From Clostridium_AD sp036569345 (lineage in GTDB: Bacteria; Bacillota; Clostridia; Clostridiales; Clostridiaceae): a stretch of 64,000 nucleotides of DNA. Position 1 is the stretch's first letter. Each line of letters opens with the position of its first letter. Location: assembly GCF_036569345.1 (NCBI RefSeq), contig NZ_DATCQT010000025.1, forward strand, positions 1 through 64,000, given 5' to 3'. The notes below the pieces were generated by a model. That model was not told where the DNA came from. It saw only the letters and a program-made list of their open reading frames with translations, and searched no databases. Below are positions 60,149 to 64,000 of the stretch, piece after piece. A program made the position numbers and the translations under genes.

Positions 60149-61021
60149 TTAAAAAAATAATTGGCTAATGATAAATGCAAGTAGTCCTAATAATTCACCA
60201 CGATATAGCTGCTTTATACAAGAATGACCTTCTTGTGAAGTTCGACTTCTTAGAAGTTTCAATACCGATAAAAAGATTATGACATCTGATATTAAAATCA
60301 TGAATAGATAACTTATTCCCAGCCAACTAAAATAGATTGGTATTAAACTAATTAAAATAACAAAAGAAAATAGAATACTTGAAATAATTAGTGCAAATTT
60401 ACGTCCCATTTTTATTGCAACTGATTTTGAATTTCTTTTTTTATCCCCATTAATATCCATCGCATCTGCTGCGATTTCTTCACCAAGATCAAACAAGAAA
60501 GCCATAATACTAAATGTCAAAACTATTTTATTAAGCGGATCCCCAACTGTAATCCCACCGAGAATAAATGTTGTTGCAACTGAGCAGCTAACCATAATAT
60601 TGCCCGGTAAACCTGTTTCTTTAAGTTTCCAATTGTATAGGACACCAATTACCCATAAAATAATGCAGATAATTAATGCGTATATGCTTATCATAGCCGC
60701 TGCTACAAGTCCTATAAAAGTAGTGACTATTGTTAATACAATAACCTCAAGTGGTGAAATAATTCCCGCTGGTAATGGACGATTGGGTGAATTTATCCTA
60801 TCAACTTCAATATCAAAATAATCATTTAGTATTAAAGCAGGACTAGATATAAAAAATCCACAAATAAACCCGTAAAATAGGTCATGAACTGAAGGAAAAC
60901 TTCCAATGGCTATTATTTCTCCAACAATTACACAGATTCCAGCGGCTAATGAAAGTTCCGGTCTAAATAATTGAATGACTCCTTTAATTTTTCTATTAAA
61001 TGTTATTTCAATGCTATTCAT
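60149..61021 (-). CDS. UbiA-family prenyltransferase
   Basis: The 290-residue, eight- to nine-helix membrane protein has the two Mg-pyrophosphate motifs of the UbiA family: NDYFDIEVDRINSPNRPLP (about 66-84) and DLGEEIAADAMDINGDKKRN (about 177-196). The NSPNRPLP and EEIAADAMDINGD style is closest to geranylgeranylglycerol-phosphate geranylgeranyltransferase-like and menaquinone-like members. It joins a prenyl chain to a polar acceptor at the membrane. It is second in an operon after the FMN-binding protein. AGGAGGAGG precedes the ATG, with a four-codon mini reading frame overlapping it. Confidence 0.92.
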   Translation of the reverse strand: MNSIEITFNRKIKGVIQLFRPELSLAAGICVIVGEIIAIGSFPSVHDLFYGFICGFFISSPALILNDYFDIEVDRINSPNRPLPAGIISPLEVIVLTIVTTFIGLVAAAMISIYALIICIILWVIGVLYNWKLKETGLPGNIMVSCSVATTFILGGITVGDPLNKIVLTFSIMAFLFDLGEEIAADAMDINGDKKRNSKSVAIKMGRKFALIISSILFSFVILISLIPIYFSWLGISYLFMILISDVIIFLSVLKLLRSRTSQEGHSCIKQLYRGELLGLLAFIISQLFF

Positions 61022-61098
61022 AAAACATAAGCCTCCTCCTCATCTTAATAAAAACTACTCATTATTTTCATAACAATACGTCCTCAAAATTTTAATTT

Positions 61099-61485
61099 CT
61101 ATTTAGACAGTGCATTTTCTATTGATTTCAGATATGCTTTACTCGTAACTGTAGCACCACCAATAAAATCAACATTAGTATTCTGTTTTTTAATTACTTC
61201 ATTAATCAGCTCTGTGGATACTTCTGGTTTTTCAAAGACCACACTTTTAACAATAGCAATACTGGTTACCTTTTTATCTTTTATAGTAACATTGACTTCA
61301 TTGGACCATCTGCCCCCATTATATATACCTTTATAAACTCCGTTTTCAAGTTGTGAAACATCTATGGGTTTGATAATCATATTTTTTCCAGAATCCAACC
61401 CTCTTGTAATATAAAATCCACTGCCACCAATAATCAATACCAATAAAAAAATCACACCTATAATAATTTTAATAAACCTTCTCAC
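61099..61485 (-). CDS. Membrane-anchored FMN-binding-domain protein
   Basis: The 128-residue protein has one N-terminal TM helix (about 4-27) and an extracytoplasmic FMN_bind domain (about 45-128): GVYKGIYNGGRWSNEVNVTI and DFIGGATVTSKAYLKSIENAL. The GGATVTS site is similar to the threonine flavinylation motif (candidate Thr112) modified by ApbE. It would pass electrons outside the membrane. No apbE gene is in the window. Start GTG; AGGTGA upstream. It is first in the UbiA operon. Confidence 0.9.
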   Translation of the reverse strand: MRRFIKIIIGVIFLLVLIIGGSGFYITRGLDSGKNMIIKPIDVSQLENGVYKGIYNGGRWSNEVNVTIKDKKVTSIAIVKSVVFEKPEVSTELINEVIKKQNTNVDFIGGATVTSKAYLKSIENALSK

Positions 61486-61582
61486 TGTAATTCACCTGCA
61501 ATTTTAAATTCATTCTTGCTTGTTTTATTAATACGTCTCATCATCTTCCTCCCCCTTTACTTCTAATATATTATGCTTGCAT

Positions 61583-61635
61583 AAGTAATATGTTACCTAT
61601 ATAGATAATATATTACCTTTGTATTTATTTGTCAA
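61583..61635 (-). promoter_or_regulatory. Promoter and double-palindrome operator of the FMN-binding/UbiA operon
   Basis: On the minus strand TTGACA (61630-61635), 17-nt spacer, TATATT (61607-61612). GTAATATGTTAC (61585-61596) and ATAATATATTAC (61605-61616) repeat the arrangement at 60049-60080 with the same 20-bp period. This is the same operator as in the marR-flavodoxin promoter. Confidence 0.8.
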
Positions 61636-61706
61636 TGCTTTTTTATTAAATTATTTAAATTAAGTTTAAATTTAATGTTTATACTAATATTCTAAATGTA
61701 TAAATT

Positions 61707-61735
61707 AAGGAAAGCCCAAAATTTGGACTTTCCTT
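61707..61735 (-). terminator. Terminator after the flavodoxin-family reductase gene
   Basis: AAGGAAAGCCCAAA (61707-61720) pairs with TTTGGACTTTCCTT (61722-61735), one mismatch. The minus-strand tail AATTTATAC is only weakly T-rich. It lies about 80 nt after the stop of the minus-strand reductase gene. Confidence 0.65.
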
Positions 61736-61812
61736 GAAAATTGTTATATTAAAAACGGCGTTCTTTAGAATATCAAAATTATAAATCACCCAGAACAATG
61801 GCCCACATTTAA

Positions 61813-62460
61813 CTAGTCTTGCTTAACAAACCTTACCCCCATATCAAATGCGTTTTTACAGTCCTTTGGAAACTGTTCTTCTCTAACTTGAGATTTTTTC
61901 TTTTCATCAAAACTTGTTACAACGTATTTCGAATAATCATCAAACTGGTATGTGTCATTAACGATTAGTGATTCAAACGATCCAAAAAGTCTTTCCATGC
62001 TATTTTCTACAAATTTAAGACTTTGTTCATATCCTACATCTTTCATTTTCTTATCAGTTACATTCATGGTGTATATGAATCCTGTTGGTATTTTTCTTCC
62101 AAAAAGACTTGAATAGGATTTATCATAAACTAAATATGGAAACATAAATCTTTCTATAAAAGACCTCATACCTCCAGTAACTGCTCCAAAATATATTGGA
62201 GATCCAAGAATAATGGCATCAGCATTTGCAACCTTTTCAAGAATAAGTGTTAAATCATCTTTGACAGCACACTTACCATAACTTTTACCATTTTTGATTT
62301 TACACGCAAAACAACTTATACACCCTTTATAATTTTGGTCATAAAGATGAATAAGCTCTGTTTCAGCACCTTGTGAAGTCGCCCCTTCAAGTGCTCTCTT
62401 TAGAAGAGTAGCAGTATTTTTATCTTTTCTAGGACTACCATTAATTGCTATTAATTTCAT
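61813..62460 (-). CDS. NADPH-dependent FMN reductase-like flavodoxin-family protein
   Basis: The 215-residue protein has the flavodoxin-like NADPH-dependent FMN reductase fold: the FMN-phosphate loop INGSPRKDKNTATLLKRAL, a CxxCxxCK-type cluster-like element YKGCISCFACKIKNG and GSPIYFGAVTGGMRSFIERF for the flavin ring. It may reduce flavin, quinones or iron complexes. GGAGGG precedes the ATG. It is monocistronic. Tandem TATTATAGTATC repeats lie upstream at 62500-62557. Similar proteins (iron-sulfur flavoprotein type) are common in anaerobes. Confidence 0.9.
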   Translation of the reverse strand: MKLIAINGSPRKDKNTATLLKRALEGATSQGAETELIHLYDQNYKGCISCFACKIKNGKSYGKCAVKDDLTLILEKVANADAIILGSPIYFGAVTGGMRSFIERFMFPYLVYDKSYSSLFGRKIPTGFIYTMNVTDKKMKDVGYEQSLKFVENSMERLFGSFESLIVNDTYQFDDYSKYVVTSFDEKKKSQVREEQFPKDCKNAFDMGVRFVKQD

Positions 62461-62499
62461 TTATATTCCCTCCATATTATATGTAATAGTATAATATTA

Positions 62500-62557
62500 T
62501 ATTATAGTATCGTTATTTGCAAGTACATACCTATTAGTATTATAGTATCTATTTGTA
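62500..62557 (-). promoter_or_regulatory. Direct repeats with TATAAT elements upstream of the flavodoxin-family reductase
   Basis: TATTATAGTATC occurs at 62500-62511 and again at 62538-62549, each followed by a related TATTTG-type tail (CGTTATTTGC, TATTTGTATA). On the minus strand each copy contains a TATAAT -10. Repeated sites 38 bp apart suggest either two promoters or tandem regulator sites. Confidence 0.4.
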
Positions 62558-62658
62558 TACCATATTATATTACCAATTTTGAATATCAACATGTGGTGGA
62601 AGTAATTACTGCTCCGAGACACTTAAGAAGTTAATAAGCATATTGTTTAAAAAAACTA

Positions 62659-64000
62659 TTATATTTTAAATTTCTTTACCAATTCATGAAGATCCTGTGC
62701 CATTTCTGCTTGATTCTGAGCAGATTTTGCCACTTGTTCCACGACTTTTGTAATCTCGCTTATGCTAGCTAGAACTTCCTCTGAACCAGCAGCTGATTCT
62801 TCCGCTGTCGCAAAAACCTCCCGAACTGCTTGATTTACCTGTCCTACTACTTGATTCATTTGCTTAGTAGAATTAAATACACCCGTAGCCATATTGCTTA
62901 CAACTTCGGCATCTTTTTCATATTGTATACCTGTAGCCAAAAGTAACGTGTAACTTGGTTTTACACTGTTTACCATGTAATCTAACATATCTTCTCCACT
63001 TGAAGATAGTGCATCAAAGGCACTCTTGACTTGTGTAACCATACTTTGAATTTCTTTTACGGCTTTAGCTGATTGTTCTGCTAATTTCTTGACTTCTTCA
63101 GCCACTACTGCAAATCCCCTTCCTTGTTCTCCAGCTCTCGCTGCCTCTATGGCTGCATTTAGTGCAAGAAGATTGGTTTGCTGCGATATATTTCCGATGG
63201 AATCTGCCATAAGTTTAACATCTTCCACAACTTTTCCATCTTCAATTGCCTTTATGATATTCATTCTCTTTTCTTCATATATAACATTATTTTGTTCTAT
63301 ATTCTCTGTAGCTTTTCCCTTTATTTCAATAGCTCTTTTATTAATCTCATAGGCGGAGGTTGTTGATTCCTCCGCAGTGCTAGCCAAGTTACTTGTACTT
63401 GTCCCTATTTTCTCCATGGAAGTATTCACTTCTTCCGTGGTGGCACTTAGTTCCTGAGCCCCTTTAGCGATTTTCTCAGTAGCCTCACTTGAGGCCAGCA
63501 TCATTGAAGATATCTCTTCAGTAGTAGCAGACAACTCTCCACTACCTGAATTTATCTTTTCTGCACTGCCTAATATTTCAATTATAAGTTGTTTTATATT
63601 TTCCGCAGCCTTATTTAAGGCCTTAGAGAGCCTTCCTATTTCATCATTACTGTCTATTTCTATTTTTTTAGTTAAATCTCCCTCACCAATAGCTTCTGCA
63701 AAGTTTAGAACCTTCTTCAACTGTTTGCCTATTGTAACTGCTATAATTACACCAATAGCAGTGGCAAATGCTAGTCCAATAATTATTACAACTATTATAA
63801 AATATAAAGAAGTCTTATATGTATCTATATTTTGTTTATCTGAATTCTTTGCTTGCTGTTGATTTATTTGAATTTCCTTTTCCAAATCGCTAAACAAATT
63901 AGCTCTTGATATAGCAATCTCCGTAAATCTAACTTTAGATTTATTAAATTCCTTTTCATTAGCCAATTTTATTACATCGTCATAAACAGCCCTGAATCCT
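62659..64000 (-). CDS. Methyl-accepting chemotaxis protein (N-terminus outside window)
   Basis: The frame stays open to the right edge, so the gene starts beyond the window; at least 447 residues are present. Visible parts are the end of the sensor helix bundle, TM2 (FIIVVIIIGLAFATAIGVI), HAMP (AIGEGDLTKKIEIDSNDEIG) and the signalling tip SQQTNLLALNAAIEAARAGE. The tip resembles that of the MCP at 52942 closely. The end KKFKI is similar to the other MCPs here. An apparent TTG start at 63966 is an artefact of the window; the reading frame continues upstream without a stop. Confidence 0.93.
   Translation of the reverse strand, partial: GFRAVYDDVIKLANEKEFNKSKVRFTEIAISRANLFSDLEKEIQINQQQAKNSDKQNIDTYKTSLYFIIVVIIIGLAFATAIGVIIAVTIGKQLKKVLNFAEAIGEGDLTKKIEIDSNDEIGRLSKALNKAAENIKQLIIEILGSAEKINSGSGELSATTEEISSMMLASSEATEKIAKGAQELSATTEEVNTSMEKIGTSTSNLASTAEESTTSAYEINKRAIEIKGKATENIEQNNVIYEEKRMNIIKAIEDGKVVEDVKLMADSIGNISQQTNLLALNAAIEAARAGEQGRGFAVVAEEVKKLAEQSAKAVKEIQSMVTQVKSAFDALSSSGEDMLDYMVNSVKPSYTLLLATGIQYEKDAEVVSNMATGVFNSTKQMNQVVGQVNQAVREVFATAEESAAGSEEVLASISEITKVVEQVAKSAQNQAEMAQDLHELVKKFKI

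Noticed and set aside
63933..63966. TTG start of the last MCP at 63966
   Set aside because: The frame continues upstream to the window edge without a stop and the residues there look like MCP sensor helix, so the gene is cut by the window.

Overview
The window is low-GC, AT-rich DNA from an anaerobic Firmicute, most likely a Clostridium sensu stricto-type organism. The signs are the 16S rRNA start, strong AGGAGG-type ribosome binding sites with frequent GTG and TTG starts, a glycyl radical enzyme with its activase, three methyl-accepting chemotaxis proteins and clostridial signalling and cell-wall genes. Genus is inferred; species cannot be told from sequence alone.

Left part (1-24.7 kb, nearly all minus strand). 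The 5' end of a 16S rRNA gene and its promoter lie at the left edge. Next come a small secreted protein, an orphan CHASE3-type histidine kinase, a FxLYD-like lipoprotein pair, an ECF sigma factor overlapping a membrane-anchored beta-propeller protein, a DedA protein, and a module made of a two-component system, a secreted protein and an ABC transporter. An unusual stand-alone protein follows, with ribokinase-like, AAA+ ATPase and RyR domains. Then come a glycerol-dehydratase-like glycyl radical enzyme with its activase, an MCP, and two L,D-transpeptidases.

Middle part (24.9-34 kb, mostly plus). Two ATPase-FtsX fusion exporters are in tandem, then an M29 aminopeptidase, a MarR-MFS efflux pair behind a very clear palindromic operator, and a PiT phosphate transporter with its DUF47 partner.

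Maltodextrin region (35.5-46.6 kb). malE-malF-malG, an alpha-amylase-family enzyme and a LacI-type regulator run on the minus strand. Beta-phosphoglucomutase, maltose phosphorylase, an MsmK-type ATPase and a PucR-type regulator run divergently on the plus strand. Together they import maltodextrin, trim it, phosphorolyse maltose to beta-glucose-1-phosphate plus glucose, and isomerise the former to glucose-6-phosphate. malG carries an apparent single-base frameshift. GCAAACG-type operators sit at the promoters.

Right part (46.6-64 kb). Small accessory genes (AHSA1-type, VOC, BBE-type flavoenzyme, STAS-like), tRNA-Leu(CAG), a 3-methyladenine glycosylase with an aldo/keto reductase, a sodium symporter gene with an internal deletion, two MCPs, a CBS protein, DUF2971, CrtO-like, GNAT, and a redox/lipid cluster. 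That cluster holds MarR-flavodoxin-hydrolase and FMN-binding-UbiA operons, whose promoters share an almost identical double-palindrome operator. The window ends inside a third MCP gene.

The best candidates for something undescribed are the RyR/AAA+/ribokinase-like protein, the MarR-controlled UbiA/FMN-binding/flavodoxin regulon, and the response-regulator-driven secreted protein plus ABC transporter module. No CRISPR array, complete insertion sequence or prophage was seen.
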